DNA of 64,000 bases from Porphyrobacter sp. AAP60 (GTDB lineage Bacteria > Pseudomonadota > Alphaproteobacteria > Sphingomonadales > Sphingomonadaceae), in the NCBI RefSeq assembly GCF_001296025.1, contig NZ_LJHV01000003.1:31815-95814 (forward strand), in the 5' to 3' direction. The position numbers and the translations under genes were made by a program. The notes under the pieces were generated by a model, which did no database searches, was not told the DNA's origin, and worked only from the letters and a program-made list of their open reading frames with translations. The first letter of the stretch is position 1. Every line of letters starts with the position of its first letter. Shown here piece after piece: positions 45,337 to 54,747 of the stretch.

Positions 45337-46268
45337 GCGCCGCTGCCGCCACTAACCCGGAAGAAAAACGCGCCCGCACGCTGGTGACGCCTGAAGGCAT
45401 CGCGCTGCCGATGACCATCGCATCGCGCGGCAGCAGGGCCGGCGCCTTGATGCTGGATGTGATGATCATCGTGTTCGGGCTGCTGGCCTTTTACCTGATC
45501 CTGCTTTGGATAGCAGGCGGACTGCTTACCGGCACAGGGCTTGACCCGGCCGCCGCGCCGCAGGGCGCGCAGGAATTCATGCAGATCATCCTGGTGCTGA
45601 TCGGGTTCTTCACCTGGTACGGCTATTTTCTGGTGCAGGAACTGGGGCCGCGCGGTGCCACCTTGGGCAAACGCATCACCGGTATCCGCGTGGCGGCACG
45701 CGGCGGCAGCAGGCTGACCCCCGAAGCCGTGATCGCCCGCAACCTGCTGCGCGATATCGAGATTTTCTATCCGCTGCTGACATTGCTGATCCTTGCCCTT
45801 ACGAGCGCCGATACCAACGAGGAAATCGGCCCGCTGGGCTGGGTAATGACCGGCTGGTTTGCGCTGTTCCTGCTGTTCCCGTTCTTCAACCGCGATGCCT
45901 TGCGCGCAGGCGACATCATTGCGGGCACATGGGTGGTCGAACGGCCCCGCACCAAACTTGCGGACGCACTCAGCACGCAGGGCGCCGCCGCCCGCCGCAC
46001 CAGCGATCTGACAGGGGTGCGTTACGAATTCGGCGAGGCTGAACTGGCGGTTTACGGCGAAAAGGAGCTGCAAACGCTGGAACGGATGCTGCGTGAAGCC
46101 CGGCCCGATGCGCTCACCGCTGTCCATGCCACGATCTGCCGTAAAATCGGCTGGGAGCCCGGCGCAGGCGACGAGCGGGCGTTCCTCGAAGCCTTCTATG
46201 CGCAATTGCGGGCAAAGCTCGAAGGCGAGATGCGGTTCGGTAAACGGAAAGCGGACAAATTCTCATGA
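45333..46268 (+). CDS. RDD family membrane protein
   Basis: 311 residues. The N-terminal 190 residues form the RDD domain: first helix with the Arg and later Asp pair (RAGALMLDVMIIVFGL), then LGPRGATLGKRITGIRVA and the C-terminal NRDALRAGDIIAGTWVV. The C-terminal 110 residues are soluble and unusual for RDD proteins, helical and charged (EAELAVYGEKELQTLERML). It is coupled to both neighbours (4 nt each). Confidence 0.87.
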   Translation: MSAAAATNPEEKRARTLVTPEGIALPMTIASRGSRAGALMLDVMIIVFGLLAFYLILLWIAGGLLTGTGLDPAAAPQGAQEFMQIILVLIGFFTWYGYFLVQELGPRGATLGKRITGIRVAARGGSRLTPEAVIARNLLRDIEIFYPLLTLLILALTSADTNEEIGPLGWVMTGWFALFLLFPFFNRDALRAGDIIAGTWVVERPRTKLADALSTQGAAARRTSDLTGVRYEFGEAELAVYGEKELQTLERMLREARPDALTAVHATICRKIGWEPGAGDERAFLEAFYAQLRAKLEGEMRFGKRKADKFS

Positions 46269-47200
46269 TGATCGACAGGCGTTTCTTCATCGGCGGAACG
46301 TTGGCCTTGGGGGCCAGCGCCTGCATCCCTCCCGATCAAAGCCCGGTTGGCCGGTTGGCGGCAGAATTGCGCCTGATCGAAGCGGCCGGGAACGGCACTT
46401 TGGGCGTCGAGATTTACGATACAGCCAGCGGCATGGCGGTCGGCATCAACCGCGATCGGCGGTTCGGCCATGCCTCGTCCTTCAAGCTCTCGCTCGCCGC
46501 ACTGCTGCTTCAGCGCCACGCGGCGGGGGCGATCAATGCCGATAAGCAGGTCATGTGGACCGAAGCCGATATGATCGCTCACGCGCCGTTTACCCGCGAG
46601 CGGATCGGCAGCGGCGCGAGTTTGCGCGAATTGGCGCGGGCAACGCAGATCACATCGGACAACCCGGCAGCCAATATCCTGCTCAAGGAACTGGGCGGCC
46701 CGGCGGCGCTGACCGCGTTCTGGCGCAGCATCGGTGATGAGGCCAGCCGGTTGGATCGGTACGAGCCGGAGATGAACCTCGTGCCCACAGCCGAATTCCG
46801 CGACACCACCACGCCCGCCGCGATGGCGCGCACCGTGGCCAAACTCATCTACGGCGATGTGCTGCCCGAAGCCGAGCGTGCGGAATTAAAGGGCTGGATG
46901 ATAGCCACCGAAACCGGATTGCGCCGCGTGCGCGCCGGTCTACCCGAAGGCTGGGTTGCGGGCGACAAGACCGGCACCAGCGGTCTGATCGGCGGCACCG
47001 AATACAACTATATCGACATCGGTTTTGCCGAGGGGCCGAAGGGCCAACCCCCGTTGACCTTCGCGTGCTATTTCCGTGCGCGGCAGACCGAGGCCTCGAT
47101 GCAGCCCATCGGCGAACTCACATTGTCGCGGGTGGGCAAGGTGATCAAGGAATTCGCAGAGCCGGAGAAAGGCCTCCCGCTGGTGGGCAAGCTTTATTGA
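46265..47200 (+). CDS. bla: Class A beta-lactamase
   Basis: 311 residues. All class A landmarks are present: S71-S-F-K74, S131-D-N133, E167xxxN171 (EPEMN) and KTGTSG before the last strand. The N-terminus has DRRFFIGG, a twin-arginine-like motif, and then GASAC, a plausible lipobox, so it may be exported by Tat and lipidated. It hydrolyses beta-lactams by the serine acyl-enzyme route; spectrum unknown. It is the last gene of the MoxR operon, overlapping the RDD stop by 4 nt, so it is probably chromosomally intrinsic, not mobile. A REP-like repeat begins 13 nt after its stop. Confidence 0.93.
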   Translation: MMIDRRFFIGGTLALGASACIPPDQSPVGRLAAELRLIEAAGNGTLGVEIYDTASGMAVGINRDRRFGHASSFKLSLAALLLQRHAAGAINADKQVMWTEADMIAHAPFTRERIGSGASLRELARATQITSDNPAANILLKELGGPAALTAFWRSIGDEASRLDRYEPEMNLVPTAEFRDTTTPAAMARTVAKLIYGDVLPEAERAELKGWMIATETGLRRVRAGLPEGWVAGDKTGTSGLIGGTEYNYIDIGFAEGPKGQPPLTFACYFRARQTEASMQPIGELTLSRVGKVIKEFAEPEKGLPLVGKLY

Positions 47201-47213
47201 GGCGCCACCAAAC

Positions 47214-47279
47214 CCGTTCGTGTCGAGCGTAATCGAGACACCTTCGCCAGAGCCTCTCGACTACGCTCGAGGCGAACGG
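47214..47279 (+). repeat. REP-like inverted repeat, copy C
   Basis: CCGTTCGTGTCGAGCG then TAATCGAGAC, a spacer, and the arm CTCTCGACTACGCTCGAG with GCGAACGG. Relative to copies A and B, the GCGAAG core has changed to GCGTAA on the left, and the right arm has CTACGC instead of CTTCGC, so the A-T pair became T-A on both arms. It lies between bla and the convergent asparaginase remnant. Confidence 0.88.
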
Positions 47280-47286
47280 AGATTTT

Positions 47287-48415
47287 TCAATGATCCGGCG
47301 TAGCCGAAGCCTGATCCTCACCACCGAAGATCGCCACTTCACGCACGCCTTCGCTTGTGGCCCGGCCGCGATACATGCCGCTGGTGTTGAAGCTGAAGAT
47401 TGCATGACCTTCGGGCGTCACGAGGATCACCCCGCCATCGCCGCCGAGTGAGGCAACGTCATCCATCACGTCGTCAGCAGCATCTTGCGCGGATTGTGAA
47501 GGCAGATTGATCGACCTCACATGAGTGTATGTAATATTGCCGGGATTGGCCTCATTTACTGCTCGCGACGCCTCCCATTCAATCGCCCCACGCTTTTCTT
47601 CGCGCTCCATTCGCAGCCGCGCGCAAATCTCATGCGCCACGCCGACGCGGAGGAAATACTCCCCCCAGCCCGTCGCTGACACCGCGCAGGCGCGGTTATC
47701 CGCATAGGTGCCCGCCCCGATCACCGGCGCATCACCCACGCGGCCCCAGCGCTTGCCGGTCATGCCGCCGGTCGACGTGCCCGCCGCCAGATTGCCGTTC
47801 TGGTCGAGCGCGACCGCGCCCACCGTGCCGAACTTGTGATCGACGTCCAACGCCGAAAGCGGTTCCGCCTTCATCCGCTCCAGCGCCTCGCGCCGGGCGG
47901 GTGTGGCGAAATATTCGGGCGGGGTGACGGCAAAGCCCTTTTCCGCCGCGAATGCCTCAGCGCCGGCGCCCATCAGCATCACGTGTTCGCTTTGCGTGCG
48001 CACGGTATCGGCGAGGAGGATCGGGTTCTTGACCGTCTTTACGCCCGCAACCGCGCCTGCCGAACGATCCCGCCCGTCCATGATCGAGGAATCAAGCTCG
48101 TTGGTGCCATCCCAGGTGAACACCGCACCCTTGCCTGCATTGAACAGGGCGGAATCCTCCATCGGGATGATCGCGGCCTTGATCGCATCCATCGCGCTGC
48201 CGCCCTCGGCCAACACCTTGGCCCCGGCATCGAGCGCGACCTGCAAGGCCGCCTCGTATTCCGCTTCTTTTTCCGGCGTCATCGCCTTGCGGCTGAGCGT
48301 GCCTGCCCCCCCCGTGAATCGCAATCGACCATTTGGGAGCTTCGGGCGGCGCTTCCTCGGCAAAGGCAGCAGCGGGCAACAGGGCGAGCGCGATCAGCGT
48401 GAGGACGTTTTTCAT
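47287..48415 (-). pseudogene. Isoaspartyl peptidase/L-asparaginase (Ntn hydrolase), frameshifted at a G8 tract
   Basis: The N-terminal frame (from ATG 48415: MKNVLTLIALALLPAAAFA, a clear signal peptide, then KWSIAIHGG) and the long C-terminal frame (starting GGAGTLSRKAMTPEKE...) are out of register by one base. They join at a run of eight G (plus-strand C at 48307-48314). With seven G the sequence would read IHGGAGTLSRKAM, the exact family consensus. Downstream the catalytic Thr context HKFGTVGAVALD and GTSTGGMTGKR are intact, so the frameshift is recent, a sequencing error, or a phase-variable switch. An intact product would be a ~376-residue periplasmic autocatalytic isoaspartyl dipeptidase/asparaginase. 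Confidence 0.85.
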
Positions 48416-48490
48416 GGCCCGATGATGTAACGCGCCCCTGCACCTTTCGCCAGCTTAACAACGCAGGCCCGGCTCGCTACGGCGGCATCC

Positions 48491-49003
48491 ATGATTCTGC
48501 GCCCTGCCACACTCGCCGATGCGCCCGCGCTTGCCCAACTTGGCAGCTCGAGCTTTTGCGCCACCTTTGAACATCTCTACCGGCCCGAGGATCTCTCCGC
48601 GTTTCTTGAACAGGTCTATTCCGAAAGCGCCGTCGCCGAAGAAATCGCAGGCCCGGAATGCATCCACCGCCTTGCCGATGAGGCGGGCGAGCTGATCGGC
48701 TATTGCAAAATGCGTCACCCCAGCTGGTATGTGGAGCATTCCGACGCCCGCAACCCGATCGCGCTGGGGCAGCTCTATACCGCACCCGGTCGCACCGGCG
48801 AAGGCATCGGCGCGGCGCTGATGGACTGGGCGCTGGACTATGCGCGCGCGCAGGGTTGCGATGCGATCCAGCTTTCGGTGTTTTCGGAGAATTTCGGCGC
48901 GCAGCGGTTTTATCAGCGCTATGGCTTTGGCAAGATCGCTGACATCACCTTTGAAGTGGGTCAGCACGTCGACCACGAATTCCTCTACGAATTACGGCTC
49001 TAA
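48491..49003 (+). CDS. GNAT family N-acetyltransferase
   Basis: 172 residues. N-terminal [15 protein letters not shown], acetyl-CoA loop [20 protein letters not shown] and the later [10 protein letters not shown] strand define the GNAT fold. Substrate unknown. Its end overlaps the end of the convergent esterase gene by 4 nt. Confidence 0.88.
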   Translation: MILRPATLADAPALAQLGSSSFCATFEHLYRPEDLSAFLEQVYSESAVAEEIAGPECIHRLADEAGELIGYCKMRHPSWYVEHSDARNPIALGQLYTAPGRTGEGIGAALMDWALDYARAQGCDAIQLSVFSENFGAQRFYQRYGFGKIADITFEVGQHVDHEFLYELRL

Positions 49004-49938
49004 GCTGCGAGAAAATCGCTCAGCAGGCCGAACACATCCTTCGCCTCACGCGTCGGGGTGATCGCCATGAAGACGTGCGGCGCGGCCTCGTACTCATACA
49101 GTTTTGCATCCACCCCGGCAGCACGCAGCTTGCCCACAAACGTGCGCGAATCGACGATGAAGATGTCGTGCCGCCCGGTCCAGATGCGCGTCGGCGGCAG
49201 CGCGGCAAGTTCTTCTGCCGAGGCATAGAGCGGGCTGACTTCGGCGCTCGCCGGATCGCGTCCGCCCGCCACCATTTCCCCGCAGGCGCGCAGCGTGCCG
49301 ATCTTGAGCATCAGGTCATGCGGCTCGACCGCCGCAATTTCGGGATCGGCCAGTGTCAGATCCAGCCAGGGCGCAAACAGCGCCAGTTTGCCCGGCATCG
49401 CCGCGCCTGCCTTGGCCAGTCGCAAGGCCAGCGCCAGCGCCATGTGCGCGCCCGCGGAATCGCCGTTGAGGATGATCTTGGCCGGATCGTGATGTTCGGC
49501 CAGCGTCGCAAAGGCCGCATCGGCGACCGCATCCTGCTCGGAATGCGGTGCCTCGGGCACAACCGGATAGAGCGGCACGGTGACGCTGATCCCGCAATGT
49601 TTCACCATCGCCCCCACCAGCGGCCAGTGCACCTTGAACATCGGCTGCACGAACCCGCCGCCATGGAAATAGAGCATATGCCACGTGGCCGGGCCGCTTT
49701 TGGGGTGGATTGTCACCACCGGATGCCCCGCTGCCTCCCAACCGCCGACCAGGAAATCGCGGGTGAAAGCGACCGGCGTCGGCGCATCTGCGGGCAGGGG
49801 CCGACCGGCCATGCGCTGATGGAACCCTTCTGCGGTATGCGGAAACACTGGCGTGGTGCGTGCCATCACCCATTTCACCAGCCGCAAGACAAGGCTGGGC
49901 GCGCTGCTGCGCAATTCGATCGCGGTGTCGGTCAGCAT
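49000..49938 (-). CDS. Alpha/beta hydrolase, hormone-sensitive-lipase/acetyl-esterase family
   Basis: 312 residues. The HSL oxyanion motif HGGGFV follows WHMLYF, and the nucleophile elbow is [15 protein letters not shown]; the Asp and His of the triad would be in [11 protein letters not shown] and [10 protein letters not shown] near the C-terminus. Hydrolyses short-chain esters; natural substrate unknown. Convergent with the GNAT gene, divergent from ispG. Confidence 0.9.
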   Translation of the reverse strand: MLTDTAIELRSSAPSLVLRLVKWVMARTTPVFPHTAEGFHQRMAGRPLPADAPTPVAFTRDFLVGGWEAAGHPVVTIHPKSGPATWHMLYFHGGGFVQPMFKVHWPLVGAMVKHCGISVTVPLYPVVPEAPHSEQDAVADAAFATLAEHHDPAKIILNGDSAGAHMALALALRLAKAGAAMPGKLALFAPWLDLTLADPEIAAVEPHDLMLKIGTLRACGEMVAGGRDPASAEVSPLYASAEELAALPPTRIWTGRHDIFIVDSRTFVGKLRAAGVDAKLYEYEAAPHVFMAITPTREAKDVFGLLSDFLAA

Positions 49939-50037
49939 TGTGTCTCCCCTTGCCGCGCCAGACTGGCGAAGCGAAGCGCCAAGTCAAGCGCGCGCGAGTC
50001 ATTGCTCCGTCACCCCTGCACGGCTATAGGCTGGCAC

Positions 50038-51195
50038 ATGTCTTCCATTCGGCCCTGGCGCACAATCGAACGGCGCAAATCGCGTCAGATCATGGTGGGG
50101 AATGTCCCCGTGGGCGGCGATGCGCCGATCACCGTGCAGACCATGACCAACACCCCGACAGAGGATGTCACCGCCACGCTCGACCAGATCCGGCGCTGCG
50201 AAGAAGTCGGCGCGGACATTATCCGTGTGTCCTGCCCGACTGAAGAATCGACCCGCGATTTCAAGAAGATCACCCGCGGCGCACGCATCCCGATCGTTGC
50301 CGACATCCACTTCCACTACAAGCGCGCACTCGAAGCGGCTGACGCCGGCGCGGCATGCCTGCGCATCAATCCCGGCAATATCGGATCGTCCCAGCGCGTT
50401 GCTGAAGTAGTGCGCGCCGCCAAGGCCAATGGCTGCGCGATCCGCATTGGCGTGAACGCGGGGTCCTTGGAAAAAGACCTGCTCGAAAAATATGGGGAGC
50501 CCTGCCCCGAAGCCCTGATCGAAAGCGCGCTGGATCACATCAAGCTGTTGCAGGATCACGATTTTCACGAGTACAAGGTGGCGGTAAAGGCGAGCGACGT
50601 CTTCCTCGCGGTCGCGGCCTATCATGGCCTTGCCGAAACGGTCGATTGCCCGCTGCACCTCGGCATTACCGAGGCGGGGGGACTGATCGGCGGCACGGTA
50701 AAATCCAGCATCGGTATGGGCAGTCTGCTGTGGGCGGGGATCGGTGACACGATCCGGGTGTCGCTGTCTGCCGAGCCGGAAGAAGAGATCAAGGTCGGCT
50801 ACCACATGCTGAAAGCGCTGGGCCTGCGCACCCGCGGCGTGCGGGTGGTGTCTTGCCCCTCATGCTCGCGGCAGGGCTTCGACGTGATCCGCACGGTCGA
50901 GACGCTGGAAAAGCGGCTTGAACACATCAAGACCCCGATGAGCCTTTCAGTGCTCGGCTGCGTGGTCAACGGGCCGGGCGAAGCGCGCGAAACCGATATC
51001 GGCCTGACCGGCGGCGGCAATGGCAAGCACATGGTCTACCTTTCCGGCATGAAGGCCCACGCGATTGATGACGAGGCGATGCTCGATCACATCGTTCGGC
51101 TGGTCGAGGAAAAGGCCGCCGCCATCGAAGCGGGCGAGCAGGTCGCCTTCGATCCCCACGCTGCCCCGCAGCAAGCGGCAGAAGCCGCAGAGTGA
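50038..51195 (+). CDS. ispG: 4-hydroxy-3-methylbut-2-en-1-yl diphosphate synthase
   Basis: 385 residues from ATG 50038. TIM-barrel core [29 protein letters not shown] and the [4Fe-4S] cysteines in [13 protein letters not shown] and [13 protein letters not shown]. It performs the penultimate MEP-pathway step to HMBPP with ferredoxin or flavodoxin. The stop overlaps the next gene's GTG by 4 nt, starting a run of co-directional genes. Confidence 0.96.
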   Translation: MSSIRPWRTIERRKSRQIMVGNVPVGGDAPITVQTMTNTPTEDVTATLDQIRRCEEVGADIIRVSCPTEESTRDFKKITRGARIPIVADIHFHYKRALEAADAGAACLRINPGNIGSSQRVAEVVRAAKANGCAIRIGVNAGSLEKDLLEKYGEPCPEALIESALDHIKLLQDHDFHEYKVAVKASDVFLAVAAYHGLAETVDCPLHLGITEAGGLIGGTVKSSIGMGSLLWAGIGDTIRVSLSAEPEEEIKVGYHMLKALGLRTRGVRVVSCPSCSRQGFDVIRTVETLEKRLEHIKTPMSLSVLGCVVNGPGEARETDIGLTGGGNGKHMVYLSGMKAHAIDDEAMLDHIVRLVEEKAAAIEAGEQVAFDPHAAPQQAAEAAE

Positions 51196-51701
51196 TCCGC
51201 GCAGCGATTGCCGCAAGTTTGGCGCTGGTGCTGGCCGCTTGCGCGACGACGCCGGTATCCCCTGCTTTAGCCACCCACCCGGAAGCGAAATCCTTCACCG
51301 TGACACCTGATGCCATGGCCGATGTCGATGCCGCGCTCGCCCGCGCGGCTGCCGATGACAAACGCGTGCTGCTGGTGATGGGCGCGAACTGGTGCCACGA
51401 TAGCCGTGCGTTGGCCGGATGGCTGGAAACCCCGCGTTTTGCCGCATTGGTGGCCGAGCGGTACGAGTTGGTGTTCGTCAACGTCGGTCTGCCGCAGTCG
51501 GGTGACGGGCATAACCTTGATGTGGCGGAACGTTTCGGCCTCGAAGGCTTCCCCGGCACGCCTGCGCTACTGGTGCTGACGGCGGACGGAAATCTGGTCA
51601 ACGCCGACACCGCGCAAAGCTGGCGCAACGCCGCCAGCCGCAGCGAAGACGCGATCTTCGCGGAGCTCACCGAACTGGCTGACGCTGCCATTACGCCATG
51701 A
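51192..51701 (+). CDS. Thioredoxin-fold lipoprotein lacking the second active-site cysteine
   Basis: 169 residues from GTG. The signal LVLAACATT has a lipobox, so it is likely periplasmic and anchored in a membrane. The thioredoxin-like fold is recognisable from [19 protein letters not shown] and [12 protein letters not shown], but the active site is WCHDS, with only one Cys where thioredoxins have CxxC, so it cannot do standard dithiol exchange. Coupled to ispG upstream and mntP downstream by 4-nt overlaps. Confidence 0.82.
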   Translation: MIRAAIAASLALVLAACATTPVSPALATHPEAKSFTVTPDAMADVDAALARAAADDKRVLLVMGANWCHDSRALAGWLETPRFAALVAERYELVFVNVGLPQSGDGHNLDVAERFGLEGFPGTPALLVLTADGNLVNADTAQSWRNAASRSEDAIFAELTELADAAITP

Positions 51702-52243
51702 TTGCTGCGCTGCTTCTGGCCCTTGCGCTGGCGATGGACGCCTTTGCGGTCGCGCTGACCCAGGGCGCGCGGTTCCGACCCGGACTTGACGGAGCCTTCG
51801 CCATCGCGCTGACCTTCGGGGTGTTTCAGGGCATCATGCCGCTGATCGGCTGGGGGATCGGGGCAATCGCTTTCGATTATATCGAAGCGATCGATCACTG
51901 GATCGCGTTCGGCCTGCTGACTTTCCTCGGCGTGCGGATGCTGATCGGCCATGTCGGCGAAGATGAAGCTGCCCGCGCCCTGACCGGCAAGGCATTGCTG
52001 GTGGCTGGGGTGGCGACCAGTGTCGATGCGCTGGCGGCCGGAATTACGCTGCCGACGCTTGAAGTGGCCGGGCTGACAGCTGCCGCTTTGATCGGCATCG
52101 TAACCTTCGTGTTGAGCGCCGCCGGGGTCAAACTGGGCCGGGTCGCGGGCGATCGCTACGGCGACTGGGCCGAACGGGCGGGCGGCGTGATCCTGATCGC
52201 ACTGGGGTGCAAAATCCTCGCCGAGCATTCCGGATACCTCTGA
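51698..52243 (+). CDS. mntP: Manganese efflux pump MntP
   Basis: 181 residues, six TM helices of the MntP/DUF204 family: repeated motif LALAMDAFAVALTQGARF and VATSVDALAAGITLPTL, with conserved Asp in each half in TM1 and TM4. It exports Mn2+ from the cytoplasm. No yybP-type riboswitch is possible directly upstream, because the gene overlaps the preceding ORF. Confidence 0.93.
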   Translation: MIAALLLALALAMDAFAVALTQGARFRPGLDGAFAIALTFGVFQGIMPLIGWGIGAIAFDYIEAIDHWIAFGLLTFLGVRMLIGHVGEDEAARALTGKALLVAGVATSVDALAAGITLPTLEVAGLTAAALIGIVTFVLSAAGVKLGRVAGDRYGDWAERAGGVILIALGCKILAEHSGYL

Positions 52244-52249
52244 CCCGCG

Positions 52250-53164
52250 ATGCTCCATGTTGTCCACCACGCCGATTACATGGCTCCGCGCCCGGAACGC
52301 GGGACGTTCCGTTTCGACAAATACTACCTCGTGATGGAAGAATTGCGGGCCAGCGGAGCGCCGATCACCGAACATGCGCCCAAGCCCATGCCGCGCGAAT
52401 GGCTGGAAGCGGTGCATTGCCCCGATTATGTCGACGCTGTTTTCCGCGCCGAAGTCCCCCGCGACAAGGAACGCCGGATCGGCTTTCCGGTGACCCCCGC
52501 GATCACATCCCGCGTGCGCCACACCAATGGCGGCACCTGGCTCGCCGCACAGCTAGCCCGCACGCACGGATATGCCGCCAATTCCGCCGCCGGAAGCCAC
52601 CATGCCCTGCATGATACCGGCGCGGGTTATTGCGTGTTCAACGATCTTGCCGTTACCGCCAATCGCCTGATTGCCGAAGGCGATGCGCGCCGCATTCTGA
52701 TCGTCGATCTGGATGTGCATCAGGGCGATGGCACAGCCAGCCTGACTGCGGGCCGCGAGGAGATATTCACGCTCTCGCTCCATGCGGAAAAGAACTTCCC
52801 GGTCAGGAAAGCACGCTCCACCCTCGATGTCGGCCTTCCTGACGGTGTGGATGATGACGGCTACATGGAGGCTCTCTGCCGCCACTTGCCCCGAGTGCTG
52901 GCTGATTTCGCGCCTGATTTTGTGCTCTATCAGGCAGGCGTCGATCCGCACCGGGACGACAAGCTGGGGCGGCTCGCGCTGAGCGATGCGGGGCTGGAAC
53001 TGCGTGACCGCTTTGTGGTCAACCAAGCGCGTCAGCGCGGCCTGGCTATCGCCTCGGCACTGGGCGGAGGCTATGGCGATGATGCGCGCGAGGTGGCAGC
53101 CCGCCATGCGCGTTCAATGCTGGCGATGGCCGATGAGAATGCGCAGGCACGCTCGGCCGATTGA
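52250..53164 (+). CDS. Histone deacetylase superfamily protein
   Basis: 304 residues, arginase/deacetylase fold. Motifs: HHALHDTGAGYCVFNDLAV, Zn/active-site DLDVHQGDGTASL, YQAGVDPHRDDKLG and LGGGYGDDAREVA. Bacterial members deacetylate acetylated small amines or acetyl-lysine; substrate unknown. It starts 6 nt after mntP, so it is in the same transcript. Confidence 0.9.
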   Translation: MLHVVHHADYMAPRPERGTFRFDKYYLVMEELRASGAPITEHAPKPMPREWLEAVHCPDYVDAVFRAEVPRDKERRIGFPVTPAITSRVRHTNGGTWLAAQLARTHGYAANSAAGSHHALHDTGAGYCVFNDLAVTANRLIAEGDARRILIVDLDVHQGDGTASLTAGREEIFTLSLHAEKNFPVRKARSTLDVGLPDGVDDDGYMEALCRHLPRVLADFAPDFVLYQAGVDPHRDDKLGRLALSDAGLELRDRFVVNQARQRGLAIASALGGGYGDDAREVAARHARSMLAMADENAQARSAD

Positions 53165-53199
53165 TGCTACGCCCTTGGCATCTTGCGGGGAACAGCAGC

Positions 53200-54672
53200 A
53201 TGGCGGACATCACCACCGATTACCTGATTGTCGGCGCAGGCGCGGTGGGGCTGGCCTTTGCCGATACGCTGATCGATGAAGACCCCGATTGCCACATCAC
53301 CATCGTTGATCGCCATGCACGGCCCGGCGGGCATTGGAATGACGCCTATTCCTTCGTCGCCCTGCACCAGCCGAGCGCAACCTACGGCGTGAATTCGCTC
53401 GAACTGTGCACCGACCGGGTCGATACCGAAGGCCACAATGCCGGGATGTACCCGCTCGCCCGCCATGCCGAAATCCTTGCCTATTATGACAAGCTGATGC
53501 GCGACCGGCTGCTGCCGAGCGGACGGGTCACCTACCTGCCGCTGACAGATTATCGCGGGCGGACAGATGACGTGCATGCCTTGCGCGGTATCCTTTCTAG
53601 GGCCGAGCAGACTGTTGCCGTGCGGCGCAAGCTGGTTGATGCGACGTGGTTCCAGACCTCGGTTCCTGCAACGCACACGCCCGCCTTCGCCGCCATGCCG
53701 GGCACGCGCCGAGCGGTTCCGGGCGATCTGCCGGGCCTGTGGCTCGAAGCGGCCAATCCGCCGGCGCATTTCGTGATCCTTGGCGGCGGCAAGACTGCGA
53801 TGGACACTGCCGTGTGGCTGATCGAAGCCGGTGTCGCGCCGGAACGGATCGAATGGGTGCGACCGCGCGACAGCTGGATGTTCAATCGCCGCAAGCTGCA
53901 ACCGGCCCACGCCGCATTGGAGGAGCTGGTGGATTTCCAGCTCGCGCTGGTCGAAAGCGCCACGGCGGCAAGCAATGGCCGCGAACTGTGCCACCTGCTC
54001 GAACAGCGCGGCGTGATGCTGCGGATCGATCCGGCGGTCGAGCCGGCGATGTTCCACTTTGCGGTCATTTCCGAAGGCGAGGTGGCGCTGATGCAGCAGA
54101 TCACCCGCGTCCACCGGAACGGCCGCGTCACCGCGATCGAGCCTGAGGCGATGCTGTTCGGCGATGTGCGGGTCGCCGTGCCGCCGAACACGCTGTTCAT
54201 CGATTGCACCGCCACCGCCGTGCCGTTCAACACGCGCGGCCAGACACGTCCGTTCTTCGATGGCGATACCATCACGCTGCAACTGGTGCAGACCCCGTTC
54301 GTACCTTACAGCGCTGCACTGGCGGCGTTCCTCGAAGTCAATTTTAAGACCGACGAGGACCGCAATCCGCTGTGCACGCCCGCACCGCTGACCGATTGCC
54401 CCGATACCTATCCCTATGCGGTGATGGCCAATCTGCTGTCGGGCGCGATGTTGTCCGCCAATCCCAAGACCGAAAGCTTCAATGCGCGCAGCCGCCTTCA
54501 CCCCACCGGCCCGGAAATCGCCCGGTTGAAGGCGACACGCAGCCCGCGCCTTGCAGCATTGGCACCCGTGGCAGAGGCAATTAGGGCCAATCTGCCCGGC
54601 GTCATCAAACTGGGCATGGCGGCAAAGGCGTTGCACGAGGCCGGTATGAATTCGGCCGGAAATCGGGCATGA
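53200..54672 (+). CDS. FAD/NAD(P)-binding oxidoreductase, FMO-like
   Basis: 490 residues from ATG 53200 (GGGGA 8 nt upstream; an earlier ATG at 53164 lacks one). The N-terminal FAD motif is LIVGAGAVGLAFADTL, followed by the GGHWNDAYSFVALHQPSATYGV segment. A second Rossmann motif, FVILGGGKTAMDTAVWLIEAG, would bind NADP. This layout resembles flavin-containing monooxygenases, but the substrate is unknown. It follows the deacetylase by 35 nt. Confidence 0.85.
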   Translation: MADITTDYLIVGAGAVGLAFADTLIDEDPDCHITIVDRHARPGGHWNDAYSFVALHQPSATYGVNSLELCTDRVDTEGHNAGMYPLARHAEILAYYDKLMRDRLLPSGRVTYLPLTDYRGRTDDVHALRGILSRAEQTVAVRRKLVDATWFQTSVPATHTPAFAAMPGTRRAVPGDLPGLWLEAANPPAHFVILGGGKTAMDTAVWLIEAGVAPERIEWVRPRDSWMFNRRKLQPAHAALEELVDFQLALVESATAASNGRELCHLLEQRGVMLRIDPAVEPAMFHFAVISEGEVALMQQITRVHRNGRVTAIEPEAMLFGDVRVAVPPNTLFIDCTATAVPFNTRGQTRPFFDGDTITLQLVQTPFVPYSAALAAFLEVNFKTDEDRNPLCTPAPLTDCPDTYPYAVMANLLSGAMLSANPKTESFNARSRLHPTGPEIARLKATRSPRLAALAPVAEAIRANLPGVIKLGMAAKALHEAGMNSAGNRA

Positions 54673-54747
54673 AACGCTGCGTTAATGCGGCTGACGGCAC
54701 AATCTTGGGCTTGGGAACCGGGACATTGCAATATAGGTTATGACAGG

